From assembly GCA_030734395.1 (NCBI GenBank), contig JAUZTG010000007.1, forward strand, positions 463,677 through 527,676: a stretch of DNA of 64,000 nucleotides. The letters run 5' to 3'. Position 1 is the first letter of the stretch. Every line of letters starts with the position of its first letter. Position numbers and translations under genes: made by a program. The notes beneath the pieces were generated by a model. It made no database searches, was not told the DNA's origin, and worked only from the letters and a program-made list of their open reading frames with translations. Positions 1 through 11,887 of the stretch are shown here, in pieces. The stretch is from Sarocladium kiliense. Taxonomy: Eukaryota > Ascomycota > Sordariomycetes > Hypocreales > Sarocladiaceae.

Positions 1-502
1 GAGCTGTAAAGAGATGGGCGGCGGAATGTGAGCTCTTACGCTGAGTAACGTTCAGGCCGCTACGGGTCTTGCCCTCGGCATCCTGGTAGGTGTTGATGGT
101 GGCGTTACCCTCAACGAAGACGGTGGAACTATTGAGTCAAACGTATTAGCTGATCGTCCAAGTTCAACAGGGCCTCTGCCCATGCGTTTGACGTAGCAGG
201 ACAGTAAAAGGAGTCCATTATTGGGGCATGACGTACCCCTTGGGCAGACCGAGGAGGTAGTCCCTCTGGGGACCCTCAGTGAAGCTGGTGACGCGGAACC
301 AGCTAGTCTGACGGTTGTCGCGGGGACCAGAGTTGCTGGCGACAGCGTAGCGGACGATCTCACGGCCGGTGCTGGTAGACACAAGCTCGGGGGTGTCTGC
401 GAGGTTGCCGATGATGGAGATGCGAGCGATAGAGCGAGGGGAGGAGGTGCTGAAGGCACGGGCACCGAAGGCGGCGCGGCGCATGAAGAGTGAGGAAGAC
501 AT
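1..502 (-). CDS. Mitochondrial single-stranded DNA-binding protein (Rim1-like), 5' part
   Basis: The protein binds single-stranded mitochondrial DNA during replication. Exon 1 runs 502-237 and starts with a basic, Ser/Arg-rich presequence (MSSSLFMRRAAFGARAF) typical of mitochondrial import. It continues into the OB-fold, with ISIIGNLADTPEL and a WFRVTSF strand. A GTACGT donor at 236 splices to an acceptor just before 128, and exon 2 (128-40) reads in frame as VFVEGNATINTYQDAEGKTRSGLNV, the next OB-fold strands of SSB. A donor at 39 and an acceptor at 5-4 would define a 36-nt intron, after which the gene leaves the window, so the C-terminus is missing. Reading through those 36 nt is also open but gives sequence unlike SSB. 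Family call is firm; the last intron is less certain. Confidence 0.85.
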
Positions 503-1907
503 GGCGATTGTAGGGTGTGTGTGTTCGGATTTGGTGGTTTGGGAGATGTGGTCGGATGAATGGGCCGGAGAGTGGTGAGTTGGTGATGCTGGACGTTGGG
601 GGGGTTGTCGCGTCCGTGAACGTGTCGACGCGATAGATTAGGGGTCGCAAGGGAGGGGGCTCTGATTGGCCGGGGCCTTCTGCAGGGCGGTGGTGGGGAA
701 GGCCCGCATCTGTACTTGCGGTAATTGCAAGAGCCCGCTAGCTGCGTAGGAAACTGCCGGTGGTGAGCAAACGGGGGGATGCTCGAAACCGACAGCATAG
801 AATCGAGTCAATGAGGTGAGAGACAGTCAATTGCTACACAGCTTGAGTCGTGCAGTTGAGATGCCACGATGCCACTGCATACCAAGTGGTACGGCAGAGC
901 TGAGACTCTGGATGACAGCTGACACAGACTCAGGTATGAGCTGGACCATCTTCGGTAGGGTGCCTGTTTTGGCTGACCAGCCATGGGACTCTGACCAGGG
1001 CCTTGGCCTTGTCCTTGTAACCTCAACCACCGCCGACCGTACACGAGATTGACAGCAAAGTTCAAATGCGCGTAAGCCTTCAGCAAAGAAGCATCGCGAC
1101 TCACCGATCTGATATGTCAGAACAATAGCACCATCCTGCGGCGGCGCCTCCCTGCGCTCTCGGTCGTCTTGCCCAGCACACTTTCCTCCTTCGGGTTGTG
1201 AATAGCATCCTCTCAATAGAGCCCCTTCGGCCCATCTGGTCGCCGACCGCTACGCCGGCCACCCACCATCCAGAATCATAGGGCCGGCAGTTACAAGTGG
1301 AACGCCGGTGGGTATGGCATTTACGGTTTCGGTAGACCAGCAGTGGCTGCGGTTTCTTCCCATCACAGCTGGATGCTTCCGAGTGGATGACTCCAGACCT
1401 GTACTGCTATTGAATGCTCTTTTGTCGTCACGGATGGTTAACGCATCAACTCCCGTCACTGCATGAACGATGGATCCCCAGCGCCCCAATTGAAGAAAGT
1501 CTACATTGCTTGTTCCTCAATTGGAATGACCCCCAATATTTCCTCAATTAACTATTGCTCCCCTGTTACAATAAGGTCCAGCCCAAAAGGAGTGTGACAG
1601 CCGTAAGATCGTCAGCCGAATGTCTCTACACCCCCTCCCTCTCTCTTCGGGAGGCTTAAAAGATCGCTTGCCGCACGGATCTCTCATCCTTCCGCTTTCT
1701 CACATATGTGTGTGACTTCAGACCAGCCTCACTTACACAAGCCCATCCTATACCCGTGGAACATTCGGCCCCGGCGGTCCTCCTTGATCCGAGCTTCTTG
1801 CGCACTTCAGACTAAGCCCTTCTTCATTGGATTCACCATTCTTTGGGATCTTCTCCCTTCCCTTTCCAAAGGTCTGTGCGCAGCCTAATGCGCAGGAACG
1901 CAACACC
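503..1907. other. Intergenic, SSB / STE3 divergent interval
   Basis: About 1.4 kb between two divergently transcribed genes. It must hold both promoters. A pyrimidine-rich stretch at 1621-1650 and the 1680-1907 segment upstream of the receptor look like ordinary fungal promoter or leader DNA. I see no convincing gene, RNA or repeat; the open frames here lack ATG starts or any recognisable protein pattern. Confidence 0.5.
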
Positions 1908-3654
1908 ATGAACAACACCATCCTCCCCATCGTCGCTGGTGAGGATCCCCTCATCCTCTACTGGCCCAGCGACGCTCCGGTTACCACTGACTCCCTCACT
2001 GCCAACCTTGTATGCCGTGTTCTCTTTAGCATTATCGCAAACATCATCTGCCTGGTCCCACTGCGCCTTCTTCACAAGAATGGCGAGTTCGCTGCGACGA
2101 TGTTCATGACGACCGTGGTGGTTAAGAACCTCATCACGATTGTGAACGCTCTTATCTGGCACAACGATGACGTCGCAAACTGGTGGCCGGGATATGGCCT
2201 CTGCGATGTCATGCCGTACATCCAGCACTTCGTCACGTTGCTCTACATGACCTGCTTGCTGGCCATCGTGCGCAACCTAGCGCACCAAGTCGGGCTCCTG
2301 AGAGCCAATCCCCTGACGGCAAAGGAAAAGCGTCGACGGAACCTTGGACAGGCATTGATCATGTTCCCTTTCCCCCTTCTGCAGGCGATCTTGACATGGT
2401 TCCTCACCTCGCAGCGGTACGTCGTTGGTACCTTGGTCGGTTGCAGCTGGACTGGATACCCGACCTGGATGTACATCGTCTTCTTCATCATTCCTCCACT
2501 GATCTTTGCTCTGATTACGGCTGGCTACGCAGGTGAGTCGACTTCCACCATCGTTGAGGACTGATTGATCACTGACAAACCATCGAAGTTTTGATATACG
2601 TGCGATTTCGTGAACTAGCGAAGAGTACCGGAGTCGCTTTGTCGTCGAATCGTCGAGCCAACGACCGCGCGCAACGTACACGTCGTCGCCTCTACCTCAT
2701 GGTCGTATCAATCAGCATTCCATTCTTCCCAATTGTTCTCACCTTGACGATTCTCAACATTCTGGATCTGAAGGAACTCAAGCCATACAGCTACGATGCC
2801 ATTCACCACCACACGGAGCCCTACCCCTGGAACACCATCGTATATCTCCGTGCCGCAGACCTTGGCTTCGCCTATCTGAACGTATCATGGATCCCGATCC
2901 TCTCCGCGATCCCAATCTTTGGCTTCTTCGGCACGACTAAGGATGCTATGAATGACTACAGACGCCTGCTGCTCTTCTTCGGTCTCGGCAAGATTTTCCC
3001 ACCTTTGTATCAGGAGTACGACCCAGATCACCGTGTGGGAGGTTCCAGCAACGGATCGAGTAACTTCACCTCGACAGTCTCAAGAGCTGGGTAAGTATAC
3101 AATAGCCCATCCATTCAAGGAATCTTCAACTTATACTGACCACAGCCTCCAGCAAATCCCCTCACAAAGTCATCAGCTTGACGTCGTCATTCCGGATGCT
3201 CACCAAGAACTCCTCCTCTGGTGGGAGCTCCGCGGTCCACGAGCTTCAGTCGATTGACCGAATCGCCTCAAATGACCTCGAGAGCGGACAGGCTGCTCTA
3301 TCTCAAGCTGCCGTACGCCAATCAGACGATGTCATCGAGATCCCTCACCGAAACCCTTGGCTCATGCGCACTCATCTCAACTTCCCTATCATCCCCTTCC
3401 CTTTCTCGCGCAAGACCCGGCAACAGCACGTTGAAAGTCCGTCCCAGGTCTCGCTTAACAACTTCCACACGACGCCCGGTCAGACGAGCCCTCCGATCCG
3501 AACCAGAGTTTGGCACGAGGAGCATGGTGACACTGGCAACACAAATGATCGCGATGACGATGATGCAGACACGCGATCGGTTGCCTCTGCTCAGGGCGTT
3601 GTTGTTGAAACGCACCTCGTTCGTGAGACACACCCGTCTGATGGCCAGCGATAG
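1908..3654 (+). CDS. STE3-type pheromone receptor (GPCR)
   Basis: Seven-transmembrane receptor that senses the farnesylated (a-factor-type) mating pheromone at the plasma membrane and signals through a heterotrimeric G protein. Exons 1908-2532, 2589-3090 and 3153-3654 join in frame to a 542-residue protein. Donors are GTGAGT and GTAAGT. Hydrophobic helices start with LVCRVLFSIIANIICLVPL and include the STE3-type stretch from WWPGYGLCDVMPYIQ, then YIVFFIIPPLIFALITAGYA across the first intron. The last helix is followed by a hydrophilic Ser/Thr-rich tail of about 190 residues. I chose the third-exon acceptor at 3152 because it keeps this tail open; the alternative at 3145 would stop after about 36 residues. 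Start 1908 is the ATG just before the first helix; an open frame extends upstream to 1827. No mating-type gene is visible nearby. Confidence 0.9.
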
Positions 3655-4297
3655 ACTCGCTCTGCCTGCCGTCGGTGTCCTCGTTGCGGACGATTTGTCA
3701 CGTCTTGAAGCATCTTGACCGACCCGGTTTGACGCACCGCCAGCATTACCCCCTTTCATTTCATTCATCTTTTCTCTTTCTTTCTTTTTTTTTCAGCGAA
3801 ACTTCAAAGGATCATGGTGCAGGCGTTGGCGAGACCTGAATCTTGCGTTGCCTTCCTTTCCGTCTTCCTTAATTCTGCCCTGGACGTTCTTGCTACCTTG
3901 TTCCATTTCTGGCTCACGCTTCTCTCACGCTTTTACTCGTTTCATACACCTGAGAAATTTGAAGGGCACTCAAAATAATTGACAATTACCATTTACACAA
4001 TAAACACGTGTTCGTGACTCTGACATTCGTGTGCGCTGCCCCCTTGGCTCCAAGTATCCAGCCCTCCCTTTTCCCATCCCTAGAATATCCATGACCGTAA
4101 CCCGATATGAGGTATCACTATTGTATGTATGTCTGTATAAACCCGTTTGGACCCTGATCCATCCGCCACCGAACCCCGAAAACGCAAGAGAAAACCGTAT
4201 GTCCAAGAATGCCGGAAATGCAAAAACTTATGTCGCATCGCTCGTGAGAGAAATTAAGTTGTTTGTGTAGAATCGAAAATAGAAAACAGAAGAAGGA
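3655..4297. other. Convergent 3' interval, STE3 / DUF4203 gene
   Basis: About 640 nt between two convergent genes, with a T-rich run at 3775-3795 and AT-rich segments around 3975-4010 and 4255-4290. It should contain both 3' untranslated regions and polyadenylation sites. I see no gene. Confidence 0.5.
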
Positions 4298-7200
4298 TCA
4301 TTTCTCCTTTGCGGCTCTCTGCATCTTCCTCATCGCCTCGCGATGAGCCTCCAGCAAATCTCCGCTCCTCATCCGCTCATCGAACGCCCTATCCGCCATC
4401 TCCTTCTGTCTTCTGGCTATCTCCTTCTGCTGGCCTTCCGCCTCGCGCTGGCCCATCATGATCGTTCGCTGCATCTCGATGTTGCGCTGAACTTCTGCCT
4501 CGCGACCTCCGGCGCCCGCGAGGAGCGAGTGCGTTGACTGGAAGGGCGTCTCGCGTCCGGAGGCTGGTAGGATGGGCGTGCCCGAGCGGAGATCCTGGGC
4601 TACTGAACTGCGGAAGCTGGCGAGGCGGGCGTCGCGGTCGGCTTGGGTTGGGAGGGTTGAGACACGCTTGGGTTGATGGGAATCGAAGTTTGGTTGCGAC
4701 TCGGAGCCGACGCTCAGCCTGTGCGTGCTAGGGCTTGGACCTGTCAGGGACATCATACTGCTTTGACGCATGAACTCCTTCCGCTGACTGAGAGGCAGGT
4801 CATCGGCATCCATTGCCGCAGCGTACATGGGATAGTTGTAAAGAGACCCAGACTCGCTTGGTGTCCTGGTTGCAGAGCTGGCCATGTTCAGATTCAAGTC
4901 AGATGTGCTCGCAAGCAGATTGCCCTGGGACCTGCTGCGCAGGAACATCTCGCGCTGGCCAATAAGGGTCTGAGGACTGTCATAAGACACCACACCAGGG
5001 ACTGGGCCACTCCTGAAGGGCTCTGATGTGTTGCTGGGAGAGCTTCTGGCAGTTGGGATATCGGCGGCAGCAGCCTCCTCAGGGATCACAGGCGACCGCA
5101 TAGGTGCAGGGGCTTCCTCTGCGATTGGTTGGAAGTTCGAAGATCTGCGCAGGGTGTTGTTCGATTCGGATCTGAGGAGGCCTTTGGGATTTGACAAAGT
5201 CGAGTCCTTCCGCTGGAGTGAAGGATCCTCAGGCGCATCCGTCATACCACCCGATCTTTGCCTGCTCACCCGCTTCATTGCAGGCGCAGTCGTCGAGGTT
5301 CTTGAGCTAGCCCGAGCAACAGGTGGAGCAGGTGAAATCCCGCGGTCAGCAGTTTGTTGCAATTCCTCGACATTGACAGGCTTCGCTTCCTCAATAACCT
5401 TCTCTTTCTTCGACTTGACGGCTCGTGATGGGGCAGTCACGTCAAGATGCTCTGGTTCAGGGGTATCAGCGTGACTCAGATGCTTTGCCCATTCGTTGGT
5501 CCGATATGAGAGGGCGATCTTTGACAGGGAGCGTGGCAGGCGATCCTTCGTGAGGCTGACAGGAGTTGACACAGCTGAGGTCACTGATTTCGGCTTTTCA
5601 GACGGAGCTGGCATCGATTCTGCAGCTTCAGTGCCAGCGGCGTCAATGTGAGAGGCATCCTTCTCCGGGACCGGGGAATTTGGAGCGGGCGACTGGGCTC
5701 CTGAGAAAGCACCTTGCTTGAGTTCAGGGGTCGGTCCAGCGAACTGTGAAGCGTCTCCAGCATTGGGACTTCTATCGGAAAGTTCGGCTGTTATCTCGAT
5801 GCTTTTCCTCTTCATGTCCGAAACGTGGCTTAGACGTCTATCATCTCCGCTCAAGCTATCATCAAGTGTTGCTGCCACCGACCCGTCGTCATCATCCCTA
5901 CGGCGCATACGAGGAGCAACCAGATCTTCGGAGCTTCCGCTGTGACCTCCCTGAACCCCGTTACCTGAAAGACCTGACCGTTGAGAAAAGCTGCGAAGGA
6001 GCTTTCCTGAGCTTTGGGAGAACCTCTTGGCTAGAGACTGGCGTTGAGGTGCAACTGGTGCTTCGGTCCCATCCTCGTCGGCAAATGTGGCGACTGAGGA
6101 GCGGTCTCCACGGGATCGGGCATCGTCTTCTTGGGGGACGTTAAATGGAAGAGGAATCACCTCTGGCGGCTCGGTGATAGATGGGACACTGGAGACTCGC
6201 TTGTTTGCCACAGCTTCGCGTCGAGATTCAGCCTTCTCGTCCATCACCTCGTCATCACCAGATGGTGCAGGAAGAGTATCGTCCTCAGCCACCCGGATCG
6301 TGACCTTCCCTTCCTTGTCCTGCTCTTCCATCAGCGGTGCAGGCGCACGGTTTTGGTCAGACTCCGACATATCCGACATCTCAATGACCTCGACTGCTGA
6401 GTTGCCCTTTGAAGACTGGGCGACGCTGGTTCGGATTTTCTTCTCGCTGCCAGCATCGGATCCCAGTGAGCTTGCTACCTCACCACCACCGTGCGCTCGC
6501 TCCCACTCTCGTCGCTCTCGTGCATTGATGTCCTCCACTCGGCGTCCCAAGTCGGCCTCCTGTTGTTCAAGATCTTGCTGTTCTGCGGCACGCTCTGCCG
6601 CTCGCTTCTGCTTCTGTTCACGGACGATGCGCCAAAGTTTGATCTGCGAGATGATACCGAAGAGAAAGATGATAATAATGGCTGCGGTCTCGACTCTGAT
6701 TCCCTTGGTGACGGGATAAGTATTGGCTCCGAGGGGGAAGAGCTCATCGTTGAGGTCCCACAAATAGGCCCAGAACTCCTTGAGACCGGCTCTGCTGAAG
6801 CAGTCAATTCCAAGCACGGTGACCGTTGCACCGGCAAAAGAAATCATCAAGATCAATGCCCAATCCCGTGTGTAGCGGCTGAAGTAGAAGGCAAAGCCGA
6901 CCAGGGTGAAGCAGGCAATGAAGATGGCCTTTGAAGCCACAGGCCTGAGAAGCCCACCCGGAACCAAGCAGAGAATCCACATGCTCAGACAGAATCCTCC
7001 CAACGCGCATCCAAGACCTTCGGTCAGCTCCTTGAAGAAGACAGAAGCAGCTCCAAGCAAACAGGCAGGGAGGATGATGGCGGCCACGTATCCGCCCTGC
7101 AGCGCATCGCTCAACGGCACCTTCATGATGTACAAGAGTAAGACCGTGATGCCGAGAGCAGCCAGATATGCCGATGAGAAGAAAGTGTGAACCCAACGAT

Positions 7201-7677
7201 TCTTGATGCCGACGAGAGAATATGCGATGCCGGTGCACAGCATCACAGCACCAGCGACGCCGAATCCTGGGGTGAGCTCGGGTTCGATAGGCAATTGGCC
7301 TTCGGGAATCGTTGCTGCAATATCCTGTCAGTGAATTGAAGTAAACAAAGCAGCGTCTCGAAAGTGATCCTACAATTGATGAAGTTGGAGTCGTCAAGTG
7401 GTCCATCACTTCGGATGCCGGTCGAAGTCGGCTCGCTTTCGGAGGAAGTCGATGAAGCTTTTCGGGATTTCGTCGAAGAAGGTGCGTCTGTTTCCTCAGG
7501 CTTTTTCTCCTCGTTGCTCCTGGACGCCGTACCAGTTGGTTCTGAACGTTCCTCCGATGTCGTCGCAGACACAGATACACTGCCCTCATCCTGTCGAGCC
7601 ACAACCCGGAAGCTCTGCGCGGTAGCATGCTGAAGCAGCAGCACCAGGCACAAGAGTGCCCATATCCGAGGGATCAT
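4298..7677 (-). CDS. DUF4203-type multi-spanning membrane protein with long disordered tail
   Basis: Function unknown. Exons 7677-7374 and 7314-4298 are joined across a 59-nt intron to give 1,106 residues. The ATG at 7677 gives a clean signal peptide (MIPRIWALLCLVLLLQHATAQ); an open frame upstream begins with TTG only. A Ser/Thr/Glu-rich lumenal stretch follows (to about residue 100). Next come about seven hydrophobic helices (from FGVAGAVMLCTGIAYSLVGI through about residue 310), the TMEM198/DUF4203 arrangement. The remaining 750 or so residues are hydrophilic, rich in Ser, Pro, Glu and Arg, and probably disordered and cytosolic. The C-terminus has Glu/Arg/Gln-rich helices (from about EVQRNIEMQRTIMMGQ) that could form a coiled coil. 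Family assignment rests on the membrane block; the tail has no recognisable domain. Confidence 0.8.
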
Positions 7678-9060
7678 GTTGTTGGCTTGGCGACCTAGCA
7701 AATGTGAAGCGTTCTCGGGAATTTCGATTACGCAGGTAGCACAGCGAGGCTACGGCAGCATGGCTTGGAAGTTCACCGGGCACAGTGAGGATAAGGATGA
7801 CCTAGGACTGTGCAAGTCCAATGCGAAGGGATGCGACCAAATTTCGATAAAAAGATGCGGCAAGTTAGTAGGAGGGAGGCGGTGACGCAGAAACGGTAAT
7901 TGTTGTGAGCACAGTATGTGCTGTTGTCCAGTGGGTTGGATGAGACAGTGTCTGGAATGGCCGAATGGGATGCTGGATGGAGGGACAGCGAGACTCGGGC
8001 AGATGTTTGAACGAATGATACGAGTCGGAGCGAGGGAAAGGAGGGTCGTACACACAATTGCAAGTAAAAGAAGGGGAAAAGTAAGAGAACGACTGGCGTC
8101 TACGAAAAGGAGCGTATGTGGTGAGAAGGTAGACGGAACGGAACGGGCTGAGTAACGAAGAAGCACAAGAGGATGCAAGAGAGAGGAGGCCAGCCAGTCA
8201 CGCACACCACGTCCAGAAGTAACGAACACTCTTCTTCCAAAAGAGTACAAGAGATGCAGGCAGCCCAGCCCCTCACGTCAATCTAGCCGAACCGACCGCC
8301 CGTCCGATTTGACCAAGTCTAGGTCTCGCCAAGGCAGCATCCGCGAACCATTGGGCTTCAGGTGAAGGTCCCAGCGTGCTTCTGCTTGTAATGGGATGGG
8401 GCTCCATACATCCGGGTCGCAGAGGCCGGGGCCAGAGAAGCGACAAGGCGAAACAGGCGCACGGTTCACTTCCTGGAGGGGCGTGTCTGTCTGTCTGGCT
8501 GTCTGTCTCTCGCGTTACAGAGTGGGCAAAGAAAAAAGCTCCGGCACGCGGTAGGACGGTCAAGCGGAGGAGTCCAGGGAGGGAGACACATGGCGACGAG
8601 GGCACGTCACACATTGCATAGCATTGAGCAGGGGCGAGTCTAAAAGGGCTGAAGTACCGAGACCTGGTCCAGCGCCAGTCTATCTGTCTGTCCTTCTGTC
8701 AAATGACTGACTAGAAGCTGGTATCCCATCGCCAGCACCAGTTGATTGACTGCTTCCTCAGGCGCCAGAGTCGAAGACAGCCCCAACGAACAGCATCCAA
8801 TACCTTAGCTGGGCAAGACCAAAAGAAGCGACGAGCTTCCCTAACTGGCCCCAAGGCTGCTTCAATCGACTGCCGCTTTACTCGCTCCAAACCTGTGTGT
8901 GGTTCGATTGGGACCCTTGTCTGCGCCGGACTGGAAGCCCCAAGATTGCACTGACAGGGATCGGCGGCTCGGAACCGGTTGCACGCGCAAGGGGGGGTGG
9001 TGGGTGCGAAAGAGAAGAGTCTCTCACCCCTTGTGACCAGCGATGTGAAACCCAGAGACT

Positions 9061-9079
9061 GGCTGGCTGGCTGGCTGGC
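9061..9079. repeat. GGCT tetranucleotide microsatellite
   Basis: Nearly five head-to-tail copies of GGCT. A simple repeat in noncoding DNA. Confidence 0.85.
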
Positions 9080-9930
9080 AGATTGATGTGGCTGTGATAA
9101 GAGGCGGTGGCTTTGAAAGAACGAGTCTAGAATTACAATGACTTGCGTAAGGCCGTCAGTGGTACGGAGTATGTAAGTTGGGTTCTTCTTGATGCTGCGT
9201 GGACTGTTCAGGGCCAGCTGATGGTCTCAAGCTATGTCTTCGTCTCCGAGTTTGATTGAGGACAGCAGGCAGAACATACAGGGCCATACACCCACAACCA
9301 CAGCAAACGGCAACACCAGCTTCTCATTATTGGCAAGGCCCATCTGAACCAGGCAAACAAGTCACCGCAATGTGACGGTCCAGCATCGGCATCGCATCTA
9401 GAGAGGGTGGGACACTGGGATTTTGGATTTCCCACCCATCCACTCATCCACCCACCTACGCAGTGCCACCCTCTAATGCACAAATCGGGCAACCCAATCT
9501 GCCGCTCCCACTTACATCCACTTGCGCCGCAGCGGCCTGGCTGCAGCTGAGCTTGGCGACTGATGACGACGAGCACTGTAGGTAGCCGAAGCTGTCTGCG
9601 GGAAGAGGGGAACACAGTCAGTCAGTCAGCGAGAAGAAAAAAAAAAAAGAGTTTCTGGATCGCGTCATGGTCGCGCCGTTCCCAACAGTTCCACCAGAAA
9701 GAGGGTTGCACTGGGCTGCTGATTGTAACCCAACGTCCCAGCAAGAAGCGCAGCTGATTGGATTTTTTACCGTTTGATCATGCAATAATATGGTCAGGAA
9801 CATCAAGTTGTAATTTAGCTAGGCTGGTCAGTTTTCAACTTTTTCTCCGGAGACTCGGTCTGGGTGTCTAAGACATGCAGGCTGGACAGCGCACGGTCGA
9901 TGGGGGCAATGAGCCGCACGCCAACTCATA

Positions 9931-9949
9931 GACAGACAGACAGACAGAC
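9931..9949. repeat. GACA tetranucleotide microsatellite
   Basis: Nearly five copies of GACA in the gene-poor interval; the complementary GTCT type recurs near 8485-8510. Confidence 0.85.
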
Positions 9950-11326
9950 GACTTGTTCACCAGAGTCCTTGAATTGAATAGAATCACATTGTGCTACGAT
10001 ACTCTGCGTCTTGCTCGCTTTCTTCAGTATCTTCTTCTTCTTCCTCGTCTTCGCTCAACTCTCTGACAAGCAGTAGAGTTTGCAGTAGCCCGATCGACCC
10101 GCCCTTGATCTCAGGAGTGCAATCTAACTCTCCCGCCATAGCGCCAGGCACAGCTTCTCCACCAGATCGCCAACTGGAGCGTGTTCTTCTTGTCCGCCGT
10201 TGGTGCACTGTTGGCAAAATGGCATCCTTGCTCGATGAATCACGCCGCGTCTTTACTTCCCTCTCCTTCGTTGATCACGAAAAGCAAAGACAAGACGGGC
10301 TCGCCGTGCAACCCCTGCCCTCGGCCCCAACTCTAACAATATTGATCGACATACCAAAAGCCCCCCCGATGACCGGCTTGATCGACACCAGCAAGAAGAG
10401 GCGTCACAGCAGGTCATCAAGTGGCGCCGATGCCATGGCCGGCCGTCTTGCTGCTCAAGCTTCGTATCTCTCAGCCGTGCGACAACGGCTGTGATGCGCA
10501 ATTGCAGTAGTTCGTCAGCCCCCCCTCCCCCCCTTTCGTAATTGATTGTACAACGAACAAAGTATTTGTATCTCCGAACACCGTGGTGCCGGCCGACCTG
10601 AGACCCTTTACTTTCCGCTCTTTCTCCTCCCTCATGCTCTCGGCGCTGAGCCACCCGGCTGAGACGACACAGCATTAGAGGCGTCCCAGCCATTCTTATG
10701 CGCCGAGACGCTTCCTCCGTTCAGCCCTCAGATTGACGGCGCGCCGAACCCCGGAACTTCGAAAAGCAAACGTCTTCGATTACTTCTTCCCCCCACTGAG
10801 AAAGACTCAGCTCGTCCGCAAGCGGCGGGGCCGAGTCGTTGACCTGTTATCCATCGAGGAGCATTAGCGCTTCACTGCCCGCCAACGGTGCCTTTCTCAG
10901 GAGATTAAGCAGTATCCACATGATCGTGAGGTTCGATCCGAGGATATTCGTGTGAACTCTCTTGAACCTGGAGAGCACGGCTTTTCGTCTTTCCAGCAGA
11001 TCAACGCGACTGGCTGGTGCAAGTAAGCATACAGCAAGTGCCCTGTACAACACGCAAACTTCCCCTGTAATACCCTGGTGGATCCTAGAATAGCATTGCC
11101 CCGAGAAAGCCTGTCCTTGCGCTTTGTGGCGTATTCTTGGTGGTTGGCAACGTCTCATAGCTGAACTCTGTTCGGAGCGTTGCACACACCCGAGCCAGTT
11201 GACTTTTTGAGGTGTCGAGGCCACTAATGCCCGACTGGTTGAGCACTCATCCATCCATCCATCGACCTGCAAAACCCGACCCAAGCATAAAAAAGAAACC
11301 GGCAAGACATAAGACGTATGAACTGC

Positions 11327-11331
11327 AAAAA
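11327..11331 (-). terminator. RNA polymerase III terminator of tRNA-Gly
   Basis: A run of five T on the minus strand, 11 nt beyond the 3' end of the tRNA, which is the usual Pol III stop signal. Confidence 0.6.
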
Positions 11332-11342
11332 GATAATTGCCT

Positions 11343-11424
11343 GCGTAATCAGGGAATCGAACCCTGGGCTCCCCGACGCTGCCTTGGGTGGCAACGGAGA
11401 ATTTTACCACTAAACCAATTACGC
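11343..11424 (-). tRNA. tRNA-Gly(GCC) with a 12-nt intron
   Basis: The 5' arm GCGTAAT pairs perfectly with the 3' arm ATTACGC to form the acceptor stem. The T arm is CAGGG-TTCGATT-CCCTG, which also supplies a perfect Pol III B box (GGTTCGATTCC). The anticodon loop reads TTGCCA with anticodon GCC. Between loop positions 37 and 38 lie 12 extra bases (CCCAAGGCAGCG), the standard site for a nuclear tRNA intron; removing them leaves a CTCCG/CGGGG anticodon stem with one G-T pair. The mature tRNA would be 70 nt before CCA addition. Confidence 0.93.
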
Positions 11425-11887
11425 TTGTTTGGCTGTAAGGATTGGATCCTATTCGTTGGAACAGCTGCTTCTTTTTTTGGTATAAGAACGTACACAGCTC
11501 GTATTGTGATGTTGTGCTTCGCTAGACTCACGCGGCCCTGAAGAAGATACGAGGCAACAGCATTGTCAAATCCCGCCTTGTCATCTTTAGTGCAAGAAAG
11601 TATTTCTCAAGAAGACTCTGTTTATGTGATCAATTCTTTACATTAGCTGCAGCAGCTTTCGGCATGGCCTAGTTGGTCTGTCTACCTGCCCTACTATATA
11701 CATAATCCAGACTCAGCGGCTGCAATTGCTACTACGGCCGAGTATCACAACCAAAACAGTTGATACAGTCGCATGTATAGTAGTATATGAATGTAATGTG
11801 GCAGATGGCATCGCTGAATACTCAACTGTCCCATCTCATCATCAAATCGATGGGACCTCCCCCCCTGCGTTGACACCCTATGCGCCC
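11425..11887. other. Intergenic, tRNA-Gly / FAD oxidoreductase 3' side
   Basis: About 460 nt lying upstream of the tRNA and downstream of the oxidoreductase gene, both on the minus strand. I see no gene or repeat. Confidence 0.5.

Larger units (their letters stand above)
7678..11326. other. Long gene-poor interval with simple repeats
   Basis: About 3.6 kb with no protein gene I can support. It contains GTCT/GACA-type and GGCT simple repeats (around 8485-8510, 8680-8700, 9061-9079, 9931-9949), an A-tract at 9637-9648 and C-rich runs near 10520-10540. An open frame at 10219-10494 begins with ATG and encodes about 91 residues without any recognisable pattern; I do not call it. The length and repeat content would suit a long 5' leader or promoter of the membrane-protein gene at 7677, or a noncoding transcript. 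Confidence 0.4.

Noticed and set aside
52..798. 248-codon open frame opposite the SSB gene
   Set aside because: It overlaps the well-supported SSB exons, is Pro/Ser-rich with no family pattern, and is best explained as an antisense shadow.
9991..10494. 167-codon open frame rich in Ser
   Set aside because: It begins with GTG; the first ATG (10219) leaves about 91 residues with no recognisable pattern or splice signals.
10925..10945. AGGTTCGATCC word resembling a tRNA T arm
   Set aside because: The flanking bases do not pair as a T stem and no acceptor or anticodon stem can be drawn.
10847..11410. 187-codon open frame on the minus strand
   Set aside because: It overlaps the tRNA-Gly gene and shows no protein pattern.
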